64,000 bases of DNA from Mycolicibacterium flavescens (GTDB lineage Bacteria; Actinomycetota; Actinomycetes; Mycobacteriales; Mycobacteriaceae). The translations under genes and the position numbers were made by a program. The notes below the pieces were generated by a model. The model did not search any database, was not told where the DNA came from, and worked only from the letters and a program-made list of their open reading frames with translations. The stretch spans positions 4,712,001 to 4,776,000 of the forward strand of contig LR134353.1 of assembly GCA_900637135.1 (NCBI GenBank). The letters are read 5' to 3'. Numbering within the stretch: position 1 is the first letter of the stretch; each line of letters begins with the position of its first letter. This document shows positions 53,338-62,199 of the stretch, one piece after another.

Positions 53338-54918
53338 ATGAAGTTCAGGAAGACACGGCCAGCGCAGGCCGTATCCCCCCTCGTCGGCGGTGAAGCCGTC
53401 CCCGCCGGTGCCACCGAGTCAGCGCGGCTAGCACCGCCGCAGACGGGGCGGCAAGCCGCCTGGAACTACCTGGTCTTCGGCCTGAGTAAGAGTTCCGCTC
53501 TCATCACCACCGTCATCGTCGCCCGATTACTCGACCCCGCCGACTTCGGTTTTTTCGCACTCGCGCTCCTCATCATCAATTTCTTCGACTACCTCAAAGA
53601 CCTCGGTGTCGGCGCCGCACTTGTGCAGAGTCCCGGTTCGTGGAAACGGTTCGCGCCCACGGCATTGACTCTCGTCACCGCGACCGGCCTGGTGGCTGGT
53701 GTAGCAGTTGCCGTTGCGGCGCCGCTGGCGGCCTCGACGCTCAACCAGCCGGAACTCACGAACATGGTGCGTGTTCTTGCCATTGCCGTCACCATCTCCG
53801 CACTCGGTGTGCTACCCGCTGCGCTATTACGAAGAAGGCTCGATTTCAAGCGCAGGCTCTGGCCGGAATTCATCGCCGCGATCGTCAAGGCCGTTCTGAC
53901 GATCGCGCTCGCCGCCACAGGTTTCGGCGTGTGGAGCCTCGTCTACGGGCAGCTTGTAGGAACCGTCGCGCTGACGTGCCTGTACTGGTGGGTGGCCCGC
54001 ACCCCCCTGAAGTACGGCTTCGACACGCGCGAGGCGCGACAGCTGGTGCTGTACGGGCTGTCCGTAACGGGAGTCACCCTTCTTGCGTTCGGCATCGCCA
54101 ACGTCGACTACGCGGTTGTCGGTGTGCGACTCGGTGACACCGCTCTGGGCTTGTACACGCTGGCCTTTCGGATCCCCGAATTACTGGTACTCAGCTTGTG
54201 CATCGTGATCAGCGAGGTGCTGTTCAGCTCGCTGTCCCGGCTCCAGCATGACCGCCGCCATGTCGGCGAGCACTATCTGCAGGTGTTGACGATCGTCGTG
54301 CCGCTGACGGCACCGATCTGTGTCGTCCTGGGTGCCGCCGCGCCGGCGGTGATCGCCACCCTGTACGGATCGGATTACGCCGATGCGGCTCCAGTGTTGT
54401 CGATCCTGGCGGTATACGCCCTCATCCACTCGGCGTCCTACCACGCCGGTGATGTCTTCAAAGCGATCGGACGTCCTGGACTCCTGACAGCGACCGGCGC
54501 AGTGAAGCTCGCGCTGTTGATCTGGCCGATCTGGTGGGCGGCCGGCCACAGCATCGTGATGGTCGCCGTCGTGCTGTTGCTGGTCGAGTTGGTTCCGCTG
54601 GTGGCGAATATGGTGCTGGTGCGCGCTGTGACCGGGCTTCGGTTCACCCCGCTGATCGCCGCGACGCTGCGTCCGATGCCCGCGGCGGCGGTGATGGCAC
54701 TCGCGATGGTGGGCATCACCTACGTCACTGAGAATTGGCCCGCGCCCGTTCAACTGAGTCTGGCCGTGCCGGTCGGGCTAATCTGCTACCTATTGATGCT
54801 GAGGCTGACCGCACGCGGGCTTTATGACCAGGGAATGACGGTCATTCGCTCGCTGCGGCGGCGATCGGCGCAGTTGGCTGCTCCGATCAGTACACCTGAG
54901 TCGGGGAAGGACACCTAA
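53338..54918 (+). CDS. Wzx/WzxC-type polysaccharide flippase (MOP superfamily)
   Basis: 526 residues. A 40-residue cytoplasmic N-terminus is followed by about 12-14 helices. Family blocks: WNYLVFGLSKSSALITTVIV, ARLLDPADFGFFALALLII, LGVGAALVQ, LYTLAFRIPELL and APVLSILAVYALIHSA. It belongs to the Polysacc_synt_3 group and should move lipid-linked oligosaccharide units across the plasma membrane. A Wzz-like gene follows with no gap (TAA then GTG), and the polymerase gene comes next, giving a complete Wzx/Wzy/Wzz set. Confidence 0.88.
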   Translation: MKFRKTRPAQAVSPLVGGEAVPAGATESARLAPPQTGRQAAWNYLVFGLSKSSALITTVIVARLLDPADFGFFALALLIINFFDYLKDLGVGAALVQSPGSWKRFAPTALTLVTATGLVAGVAVAVAAPLAASTLNQPELTNMVRVLAIAVTISALGVLPAALLRRRLDFKRRLWPEFIAAIVKAVLTIALAATGFGVWSLVYGQLVGTVALTCLYWWVARTPLKYGFDTREARQLVLYGLSVTGVTLLAFGIANVDYAVVGVRLGDTALGLYTLAFRIPELLVLSLCIVISEVLFSSLSRLQHDRRHVGEHYLQVLTIVVPLTAPICVVLGAAAPAVIATLYGSDYADAAPVLSILAVYALIHSASYHAGDVFKAIGRPGLLTATGAVKLALLIWPIWWAAGHSIVMVAVVLLLVELVPLVANMVLVRAVTGLRFTPLIAATLRPMPAAAVMALAMVGITYVTENWPAPVQLSLAVPVGLICYLLMLRLTARGLYDQGMTVIRSLRRRSAQLAAPISTPESGKDT

Positions 54919-55608
54919 GTGGTCAACACGCTTTCCGGGCGGCGGTGGTCAATCGTAGCCTTGTGCACAGTCATCGGGATGCTGGCCGGTCTTCTGGTTG
55001 CCTATGTGCTGCTTGGGCATTCGAAGAGATACTCCGCGCAGGCCACACTCGCCATGCTGCCGGCCTCCTACATTCCCACCAGCGAGGCCGCACAGTACTG
55101 GGATGTGCTCAACCACGGGCAGGCGACGCGGTCCGCGGCGATCGTGTTCGGTCAGAGCAACTGGCTTCAGGCCGCGGCGACCGCCGCCGACGTGCCGCCG
55201 TCAGAGCTGTCCACGTCCGCCGGCGCAGTCCGAGACACCACCCTGATCGAGGTCAGCGTCGAGGCCGGTTCCCCCCATGCCGCCGAGGCAGCGCTCAGTT
55301 CCGTCCTCAGCGATGCGAGCGGGCCCGCGACCGCTGTCGCCGGCCCATTCCGCCTCGAGGTGGTCAGGCAACCCGCCGGCAGCGCCCAGGCCTTGGGGCC
55401 GGGCGGCCTACAGGCCTATGGCGCTGCGGGTCTCGCAGGATTGGCGTTGGGCGCCGGCGTGGGACTGCTTGTCGGCCGACGGGCAGGGAACAGAAATCTT
55501 GAGTCCTCGGAATACGCCCGTCACGCCGCCGGATCTCGCTACGCCGACACCGCTGAAGAGTCCACCCTTCACACCGAACCGATGTCATCCGAGCCGTCCT
55601 CGCGGTGA
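54919..55608 (+). CDS. Wzz-like membrane protein (chain-length/co-polymerase type)
   Basis: 229 residues from the GTG at 54919, with GGAAGGA upstream inside the flippase end. Helix at about 9-31 (SIVALCTVIGMLAGLLVAYV), an extracytoplasmic segment rich in Ala/Ser (SAQATLAMLPASYIPTSEAA; SVEAGSPHAAEAALSSVL), a second helix at about 165-187 (AYGAAGLAGLALGAGVGLLV) and a charged cytoplasmic tail. This is Wzz/YveK topology, without a fused tyrosine kinase. It probably sets polymer length. The stop overlaps the polymerase gene as GTGA. Confidence 0.75.
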   Translation: MVNTLSGRRWSIVALCTVIGMLAGLLVAYVLLGHSKRYSAQATLAMLPASYIPTSEAAQYWDVLNHGQATRSAAIVFGQSNWLQAAATAADVPPSELSTSAGAVRDTTLIEVSVEAGSPHAAEAALSSVLSDASGPATAVAGPFRLEVVRQPAGSAQALGPGGLQAYGAAGLAGLALGAGVGLLVGRRAGNRNLESSEYARHAAGSRYADTAEESTLHTEPMSSEPSSR

Positions 55609-57638
55609 GGCCGGCCGTGCCCGACAACGTCGCCGCGTTGGCGGGGCGAAGTGAGATCCTCGTCGGCGCAGCCGCGGGCGCGGCCGTCATGGCAGCCGCC
55701 GCGTGGGTCATCGGGATTGCCCTGGTGCTTCTCGTCGTCGGCCTGCCCTGCGCGGTGGCCGCGGCCATCTACCTCGTGCGGCGGCCGCAGTGGGCCGTGG
55801 TGGCGATGGCCGTGTGCGAGGTGGCCAACTTAAGTGGCGTGATCGGCCCCTGGGGGCCGATCTCGCTTTTCCGCATCTCACTTCTCATCGGGCTCATCAC
55901 TCTCGGATTGGCGCTGCGCGACCCGGTCGCCCGCGGCCGTCTGAACTGCTGGACGCTGATGTTCATCGGCCTCGTGGGCGTCTTCTTGACGACCCGGCTC
56001 CTCGCTTCGATCGGTGCTGCTGACGTCGCCGGCGCGTTCGGCCTGCTGAAGAACGAAGTCGCCGATTTGGCGTTCGTCGTCATGGTGATGGTGTTGATAC
56101 AGATGACCGAGCGCCAGTGGACGGTCGCCGCCGCGGTGGTGATCTCCTTCGCTGTGCTCAGCGTGCTCACCCTGTTGAACCAGGTCCTCTTCAGCGGAGC
56201 CATGCCCTTCGGCGGATTCGCAACCGTCACACAAGCGAGCGGGGAACTGGTGACCACGTTGCGCTACGGAGGTCCGCTGCCCGACTCGAACTTCTGGGGT
56301 CGTCACCTCATCATGGGACTGCCGCTGGCGGGCGCGCTCATCGTGCGCGCCCAACGTGCGGGCCTGCGGTGGTCGGTGATCGGTTGGGCTGCAGCGATCC
56401 TCGCGCTGCTGGCAGGGATCTACCTCACGCAATCGCGCGGAACCTTCATCGCTACTTTCGTCGCGCTCGCCGTGTGGACCGTTCTCAGCGGTCCCGGTGC
56501 CCGGCGCGCAGCGGTGAAGGTGCTGCCCGTCGCGCTGCTGGTCCTGCTGCTACCGGGCATCGGCAACCGACTGCTCGCCCTGTTGTTCGATGTATACGGG
56601 TCACAGCCGAGCTATTCCATTGACCCGTCGGTCGCGAGTCGCATGGCCGCCGGCGAGGTTGCCTGGGCGATGTTCGACGACCGCCCGGTATTCGGTTTCG
56701 GGCCCGGCGGGTTCCAGCTCCTGGTGGAGCGCTATTCGGGGCTCGTACCGACCGCCGTGACGAATCCCCCCACTGCCGCAGCGCACGACTTGTATGCCCA
56801 AATGGCAAGTGAGAGCGGCGCCGTCGGCCTGTTCGGGTGGGCAGTCCTGGTCATCGGGGTCGTCCTGTGCATCGCGATTCGGGTCGCGCAGCTCGCCCTG
56901 CAGTCCGTAACCGTCGAACGTTCGCTGGCGGCTGCCGTGTTGGCGGCCATTGTCGCCTGGTCGGTCGCGAGCATCTTCATCCATCTGTCGTATCTGCGTA
57001 CGTTCGGGATTTTCCTGGCGCTGGCCGCAGCGATGGCGGCGAAGACGGGGAGCCAATGGCGGGAACCTCTGCGCGAGTGCGGCCGGATCATCACCGCGGC
57101 CACCGCCGCGGTTCTGCTCGCAGTGGTGGTCGTAGCCACCTGCCTCACGGCGTCGACCACGCGCACGCATACCGCGAGTCAGCGCGTCACGCTGCTGCCC
57201 GGCACCGATGTCGAGTACGGCAAGGCTTATGTGCTCGACGTCCGGAGCCGCGAGGTCGTGCTGCCGAGTTACGCCGCCTTGATGGCCGCCAACAGCCCGG
57301 AGACCTCCGCTGTCGCCGACACCGTGCGCGGCATCATCACGATCGAGGTCACCGCGTCCAGCCACGACGCCGCCGTGGAATCTATCCGAGTGGCGCTGAC
57401 GGATGCAGAAGCCAACCTCAAGAGGTTCGGCGCCGAATCGTTGTACACGGTGCAACCGGTGGGACCGATCGTCCAACGCGACAAGAACGAGCAGTCACCC
57501 CTGGCGGGCGCATTGGCGCTGGCGGCGGGGGCGATCGTCGGGCTGGGCGCTTTCGCGCTGCTGAATCGGCGTTTGCGCCCGCGGGCCCGTCGTCCGGCCC
57601 CGGTCGTTCCTCCGCCTGTTCCGATGCCGTCTCACTGA
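55605..57638 (+). CDS. Wzy/O-antigen-ligase-type polymerase with C-terminal Wzz-like domain
   Basis: 677 residues. Residues 1 to about 510 hold some 12 helices with the Wzy_C/O-antigen ligase pattern: LPDSNFWGRHLIMGLPLAGA, ILALLAGIYLTQSRGTFIA, a large external loop with VFGFGPGGFQLLVERYSG and AAHDLYAQMASESGAVGLFG. From about 518 there is a separate periplasmic alpha/beta segment (VLPSYAALMAANSP; GIITIEVTASSHDAAVESIR; LTDAEANLKRF), then a final helix near 630-650 and a Pro/Arg-rich tail, resembling a Wzz-type co-polymerase. GTG start at 55605 inside the Wzz-like gene stop. Confidence 0.82.
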   Translation: MRPAVPDNVAALAGRSEILVGAAAGAAVMAAAAWVIGIALVLLVVGLPCAVAAAIYLVRRPQWAVVAMAVCEVANLSGVIGPWGPISLFRISLLIGLITLGLALRDPVARGRLNCWTLMFIGLVGVFLTTRLLASIGAADVAGAFGLLKNEVADLAFVVMVMVLIQMTERQWTVAAAVVISFAVLSVLTLLNQVLFSGAMPFGGFATVTQASGELVTTLRYGGPLPDSNFWGRHLIMGLPLAGALIVRAQRAGLRWSVIGWAAAILALLAGIYLTQSRGTFIATFVALAVWTVLSGPGARRAAVKVLPVALLVLLLPGIGNRLLALLFDVYGSQPSYSIDPSVASRMAAGEVAWAMFDDRPVFGFGPGGFQLLVERYSGLVPTAVTNPPTAAAHDLYAQMASESGAVGLFGWAVLVIGVVLCIAIRVAQLALQSVTVERSLAAAVLAAIVAWSVASIFIHLSYLRTFGIFLALAAAMAAKTGSQWREPLRECGRIITAATAAVLLAVVVVATCLTASTTRTHTASQRVTLLPGTDVEYGKAYVLDVRSREVVLPSYAALMAANSPETSAVADTVRGIITIEVTASSHDAAVESIRVALTDAEANLKRFGAESLYTVQPVGPIVQRDKNEQSPLAGALALAAGAIVGLGAFALLNRRLRPRARRPAPVVPPPVPMPSH

Positions 57639-57705
57639 CCCGGATGGCACCACGGCAGCCTGCGTATTCTGGCTCTGAAACAGCGGTGCGGATGGGAGTT
57701 CCCCA

Positions 57706-58662
57706 ATGCAGGCCATGGGTCGGCCCAAGTCTGCGCTGCCGATCATCGTCGGTGTGTGTCTGGTCCTTGTTCTGGCGGTGGCCATCGTCACCGACTCCTC
57801 ACGCACGAAACCACCGAGCGAGCCATTCGCCGAAGACAGCCCATTTCGAACTCCTGTCGCGACCGACGCGCCTGTCGACGCGAACAGCGCAGCGATGGTG
57901 GCGCGGATATCCAGAGACGGCGTGATGTATGCCAACCTCGTCGAGTTCGCGATACCCATCTACTCCGCGGACGACGACACCCCGCGCACTCGCGTGTCAT
58001 GCCGGATCAAAGACTGGGGTCCATGCCCGTTCGACGGTCGCCGCGTGCCGATCCCCGAGGATGCCGTTCCCTCACCCGGGTCCGACGGGGCGATGGTCGT
58101 GATCGACCACGACAGGCGCCTTGTCTACGAATTCTGGCGGGCACAACGTCACGGCGACTACTGGACAACGAGTTTCGGAGCGATCAACGACCTCGACGGC
58201 TCCGGGTGGGGCACGTACGAGAACGGTTTCAGCACGGCATCCGGCGCATCCCGGCTCGGGGGTGTGATCCGTGTCGACGAGATGCGCCGCGGTGTGATCC
58301 CGCATGCGCTGGCGCTGCAGAGCAACAGCGTATGCGCCGAGACTTTCCGGGCGCCGGCGGTGAAGACGGACGGCACCTACGACGGGCCGGACTGCATTCC
58401 CGAGGGCGCTCGGCTTCGTCTCGATCCCGACGTCGACATCGACGCCCTCGGACTCGCGCCCGCAGCAAAAGTGGTCGCCCAGGCGTTGCAGACCTACGGC
58501 GCTTTCGTCGTCGACTACGGCGGCGCGCCTCTGAGCGTCTCCTTCGAACGTGACCCCGCGGCCGCCCATCACCACCCGGGCGAGACCTACGGGCACCTCG
58601 GCATGCCGTGGGATTACAGCATGATCGAAGTCCCCTGGGAGCACCTGGAGGTCTTGGCCTGA
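57706..58662 (+). CDS. Exported or membrane-anchored protein of unknown function in the polysaccharide locus
   Basis: 318 residues. An N-terminal helix at about 10-30 (ALPIIVGVCLVLVLAVAIVT) is an uncleaved anchor or signal peptide. The external part is Trp/Asp/Gly-rich: VVIDHDRRLVYEFWRAQR, GSGWGTYENGFSTASGASRL, GGVIRVDEMRRGVIPHALAL, GARLRLDPDVDIDALGL, VVAQALQTYGAFVVDYGG. A pattern like this occurs in uncharacterised secreted actinobacterial proteins and could be a carbohydrate-binding or lyase-like beta fold. GGGAG lies eight bases before the ATG at 57706. It has four Cys, two near each other (SCRIKDWGPC). Confidence 0.8.
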   Translation: MQAMGRPKSALPIIVGVCLVLVLAVAIVTDSSRTKPPSEPFAEDSPFRTPVATDAPVDANSAAMVARISRDGVMYANLVEFAIPIYSADDDTPRTRVSCRIKDWGPCPFDGRRVPIPEDAVPSPGSDGAMVVIDHDRRLVYEFWRAQRHGDYWTTSFGAINDLDGSGWGTYENGFSTASGASRLGGVIRVDEMRRGVIPHALALQSNSVCAETFRAPAVKTDGTYDGPDCIPEGARLRLDPDVDIDALGLAPAAKVVAQALQTYGAFVVDYGGAPLSVSFERDPAAAHHHPGETYGHLGMPWDYSMIEVPWEHLEVLA

Positions 58663-58705
58663 AACCCCGCTCGTTCACCCGTCGATCAAGCCTTGGAGGT
58701 TGAGG

Positions 58706-59848
58706 ATGTCGGAACCCTTGCGGGCTGACGGCACCACATCACGTCCGATACACGTGTTGATGGTGTTGGACTCCTTCAGTTTCGGAGGTGCCGAGAATCT
58801 CGTCGCCGAACTGGGGACACACGCCCCCGCCTCGATGAGGATCTCGGCCGCGAGCCTGGCTCCTCCCGTCGGCACCCGCACCGCGCTCTTCGGTCGCATC
58901 GCAGAGGCCGGCCTCGAGCCGACCTACCTTGGGGTGAAGAAGTTGGCCGACATCGGGGGCTTCATCCGCTTGGTGCGCACCCTGCGGCGGACCTCGGCCG
59001 ACGTCGTACACGCGCACCTCGGATACTCGGCAATCCTCGTGCCGCTCGCCGGTCTTCTGGCGCGCAAACCCGTCGTCGCCACCCTCCACCTCATCCCGCA
59101 GAAACACACCAACCGACGAGAGTGGCTCAAGGAGCGGCTGTCGGTACGGATCCCGGCCCGCCTGGGCCGGCTGATCCTGGTGTCGCAGTACGCATTCGAT
59201 GAGTACGCCAGGCTGCACGGTCCGGCGCGGCATACATGGCGGATGATCCCGAACGGTGTGGACACCGATCGCTTCAGCGCTGGGCGCTCCGGTGACCACA
59301 CCGATGCGCCCGTTTGGGCATGCGTCGCGGCGCTGCGCCCCGACAAGAACCACGCCGATCTGCTGAGGGCCTGGGGCGACGTGGCGGTCGCTCATCCCGG
59401 CGCGCGCCTACTGATCGTCGGTGACGGCCCCGCCCGCCCGGACATCGAACGCGCGGTTTCCGAACTCGGCCTCCAGGATTCGGTGACGCTTCTGGGACGC
59501 CGCGAGGACGTCGCCGCCGTCCTGGCCACCGTTGACGGCGTGGTCTCGGCGTCGGTCGAGGAAGCGCTGCCCACCGCGCTACTGGAGGCCGCGGCCTGCG
59601 CGCTGCCGGTCGTGGCCGCAGACGCCGGTGGCACCCGTGAAATCGTCATCGACGACGTCACGGGCCGCCTCGTTCCGGTTCGCGATGTCCGCGCGCTCAC
59701 CGAGGCGTTGGTGAGCACCATCGGCGATCCGGTGCGCGCTGCTGAATACGGTAGAGCCGGAAGGGCCCTGATCAATGAGAAGTATTCACTCGCCCGCTGG
59801 ATCGAGAACCTGAACCGACTGTATGCAGAGGTGATCCGTGAGGCCTGA
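58706..59848 (+). CDS. GT4-family glycosyltransferase
   Basis: 380 residues from the ATG at 58706, with GGAGG six bases upstream. GT-B fold: N-terminal acceptor domain (VLMVLDSFSFGGAENLVAEL; ADVVHAHLGYSAIL) and C-terminal nucleotide-sugar domain (VAALRPDKNHADLLRAWGDV; IVGDGPARPDIER; EEALPTALLEAAACALPVVA with the E-x7-E motif). Retaining transferase, donor sugar unknown. Its stop lies 11 bases inside the following double glycosyltransferase gene. Confidence 0.92.
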   Translation: MSEPLRADGTTSRPIHVLMVLDSFSFGGAENLVAELGTHAPASMRISAASLAPPVGTRTALFGRIAEAGLEPTYLGVKKLADIGGFIRLVRTLRRTSADVVHAHLGYSAILVPLAGLLARKPVVATLHLIPQKHTNRREWLKERLSVRIPARLGRLILVSQYAFDEYARLHGPARHTWRMIPNGVDTDRFSAGRSGDHTDAPVWACVAALRPDKNHADLLRAWGDVAVAHPGARLLIVGDGPARPDIERAVSELGLQDSVTLLGRREDVAAVLATVDGVVSASVEEALPTALLEAAACALPVVAADAGGTREIVIDDVTGRLVPVRDVRALTEALVSTIGDPVRAAEYGRAGRALINEKYSLARWIENLNRLYAEVIREA

Positions 59849-62186
59849 CCGCGCGGACACGGCGATCACCGTCGCCCATGTCATCCACTCGCTTGGCGCC
59901 GGCGGCGCGGAAGCGGTGCTCGTGGAACTCGCGCGGGTCGCGCCGGCCGCTGGGATGCGGATGGTCGTGATCGGATTATCGGACGTCCACACATCGGTGG
60001 GCGTCGACAACCGCGTCGTACCCCCGTTGCGGGCTCAGGGCGTGGCCGTCTTCGAACTGCACTCACCGCGCTACGACGCGTTCGCAGCGCTGCGCGTGGC
60101 ACGGATCCTGCGTGCGGAGCGCGTCGACATCGTCCATACCCACCTCAAACATGCCGACGTGGTGGGCGGACTTGCGGCGCGATTGGCCGGTGTCCCCGCG
60201 GTCTCCACCCTGCACGTCATCGACAAGGCCACCTCGCGCAGACAGCGGCTGCGAGTCCGTGCGGCATTGAGCGCTCGCCGGCGGCTGGCACGGACCGTCA
60301 TCGCCCTTTCGCAGGCCCAACGCCGCTGGTACACCGAGATCGCCGGCGAGCACGTACCGATCACCGTGCTGCCCAACGGCGTGAACGAACCCGATACGAC
60401 CCGGGACCGGGCGAGCGTTCGAGAAGAGCTGGGTGTGACGCCCGATGGCTTGCTGGCGGTGTGCGTCAGCCTCCTTCGCCCGGAGAAGGGCCACTCCGAT
60501 CTTCTCGAAGCCATGCGCACGGTGCCCGACGAGCCGCCGCTGACAGTGGCGCTGGCGGGTGACGGCCCGCTACTCGAACAGATCACCGCGACCGTTGACT
60601 CAGACCCGTCGCTTCGCGAGCGGGTCCGCATACTCGGGTTCCGTTCGGACATCGGTGATTTGATCGGTGCCTGTGACTTCGTCGTGCACCCGTCCCGGGA
60701 AGACGCCTTGCCCACCGCGCTCATCTCGGCGCTGGCCGCGGCGCGACCGATCGTCGCGACCAGGGCAGGAGGAATCACCGACATCGTCGCACCCGACTGC
60801 GGGGTGCTCGTGGAACCCGGCGCACCGGCGGCTCTGGGCGCGGCGATCACCGATATGGCGAGGATCATCGAAGAAGGCGGACCCCGGCTGCAGCGCATCG
60901 AGAATGCGGCCCGGCAGCGTTACCAGACCATCTTCAGCGCAACGACGTGGGCGTCGAGGTTGCAGGACCTGTACGGACAGGTCATCGCGGGGGGCGACGA
61001 CACCGCGCTCCGGCGGCGCATCGCGCTGGTGCAGTTCGCGCCTTCTGGTGGACTGTTCCATTTCGCCCTACAGCTCGGCGAAGGCCTCGCGAGCGCCGGC
61101 GAGGACGTCGACGTCATCACCGGGCCTACACCGGAATTCGCATCGCGAGTGCCCGGCTGCCGTGTCCGCAGCATCCTGCCCACGTGGCACCCGAACGCGG
61201 GCGAGAACGCCCCGGAATGGTGGCGCCGGGCCCGCCGTGGCGTACGAGCCGGTCAACACGCTACCGCCTGGGTCGTGCTGCTCGGTTATCTGCTTGTCAA
61301 ACGACCGGACGTGGTTGTCTGGTCGATCTGGCAATTTCCACTCGACGGCCTCGGCGTTCAGGTCGTACGGCGTCTACTTCCGCATGCCGTCCTGGCTCTG
61401 ATATCGCACGAACCACGGCCGTTGGTGCGGCGCCGAGAACTGGAGGGGATGTACCACACCGCATCGGTGACCCGAAGCGCGCTCAGCCGGGCATACGTCG
61501 ACCTGGACGTGGCTGTTGTGCTGGGCGAGACCGCTCGGCGGGCGCTGAAAGAGACGTGGCCGGTGCGTGCTCCTATCCACGTCATACCGCACGGTGACGA
61601 AGGACTGTTCGCCACTCCTGTCCCTCCTGCCGACGCCACCGAGCAGGTGGCGCTGGCATTCGGAACCATCACCCGCTACAAGGGAACCGATACACTCTGT
61701 GACGCTTGGCCATTGGTGTTGAAAGCCGTGCCCGGGGCAGAGCTCGTCATCGCCGGCGCCGCCGACACCGACATCGACAAACACGAGCTGCGCATGCGGG
61801 TGTCACGCCTCGAGCGGATCCGACTGGACCTCGGCTATGTCCCCACCCCCCACGTGGCGTCCTATTTCGCCGGGGCCCGCTGTGTCGTGTTGCCCTACAA
61901 GCGCAGCAGTCAGTCCGGTGTCGCACATCTGGCGCACACCTTCGCCCGGCCGGTGGTGGCATCGCGCGTCGGTGACATCCCGACCGCGGTGGACGACGGC
62001 GTCTCAGGCCTGCTGGTACCGCCGGAGGATCCCGAGGCGCTGGCCGATGCTCTGATCCGACTGCTCTCCGATCCTGCAGAAGCCCGTCGAATGGGAGACG
62101 CAGCAGCGCAAGCGCTTTCGACACGCGCATCCTGGGACGAAGTTGCCGCCCGGTTCCTGCAGGCGCTGCCAGATCGGCGACGGTGA
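59838..62186 (+). CDS. Double glycosyltransferase: two fused GT-B modules
   Basis: 782 residues from the GTG at 59838. Module 1 (1 to about 380) is a GT4 enzyme: VAHVIHSLGAGGAEAVLVEL, VDIVHTHLKHADVVGGL, VCVSLLRPEKGHSDLLEAM, and EDALPTALISALAAARPIVA (E-x7-E region, second Glu replaced by Ser). Module 2 (about 386-782) starts anew with RIALVQFAPSGGLFHFALQL and has FGTITRYKGTDTLCDAWPLV, LVIAGAADTD, and PYKRSSQSGVAHLAHTFARP, VVASRVGD, again a changed acidic motif. It could add two sugars in sequence. It converges on the next gene, 13 bases apart. Confidence 0.9.
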   Translation: MRPDRADTAITVAHVIHSLGAGGAEAVLVELARVAPAAGMRMVVIGLSDVHTSVGVDNRVVPPLRAQGVAVFELHSPRYDAFAALRVARILRAERVDIVHTHLKHADVVGGLAARLAGVPAVSTLHVIDKATSRRQRLRVRAALSARRRLARTVIALSQAQRRWYTEIAGEHVPITVLPNGVNEPDTTRDRASVREELGVTPDGLLAVCVSLLRPEKGHSDLLEAMRTVPDEPPLTVALAGDGPLLEQITATVDSDPSLRERVRILGFRSDIGDLIGACDFVVHPSREDALPTALISALAAARPIVATRAGGITDIVAPDCGVLVEPGAPAALGAAITDMARIIEEGGPRLQRIENAARQRYQTIFSATTWASRLQDLYGQVIAGGDDTALRRRIALVQFAPSGGLFHFALQLGEGLASAGEDVDVITGPTPEFASRVPGCRVRSILPTWHPNAGENAPEWWRRARRGVRAGQHATAWVVLLGYLLVKRPDVVVWSIWQFPLDGLGVQVVRRLLPHAVLALISHEPRPLVRRRELEGMYHTASVTRSALSRAYVDLDVAVVLGETARRALKETWPVRAPIHVIPHGDEGLFATPVPPADATEQVALAFGTITRYKGTDTLCDAWPLVLKAVPGAELVIAGAADTDIDKHELRMRVSRLERIRLDLGYVPTPHVASYFAGARCVVLPYKRSSQSGVAHLAHTFARPVVASRVGDIPTAVDDGVSGLLVPPEDPEALADALIRLLSDPAEARRMGDAAAQALSTRASWDEVAARFLQALPDRRR

Positions 62187-62199
62187 CGCTTCGTCGACG

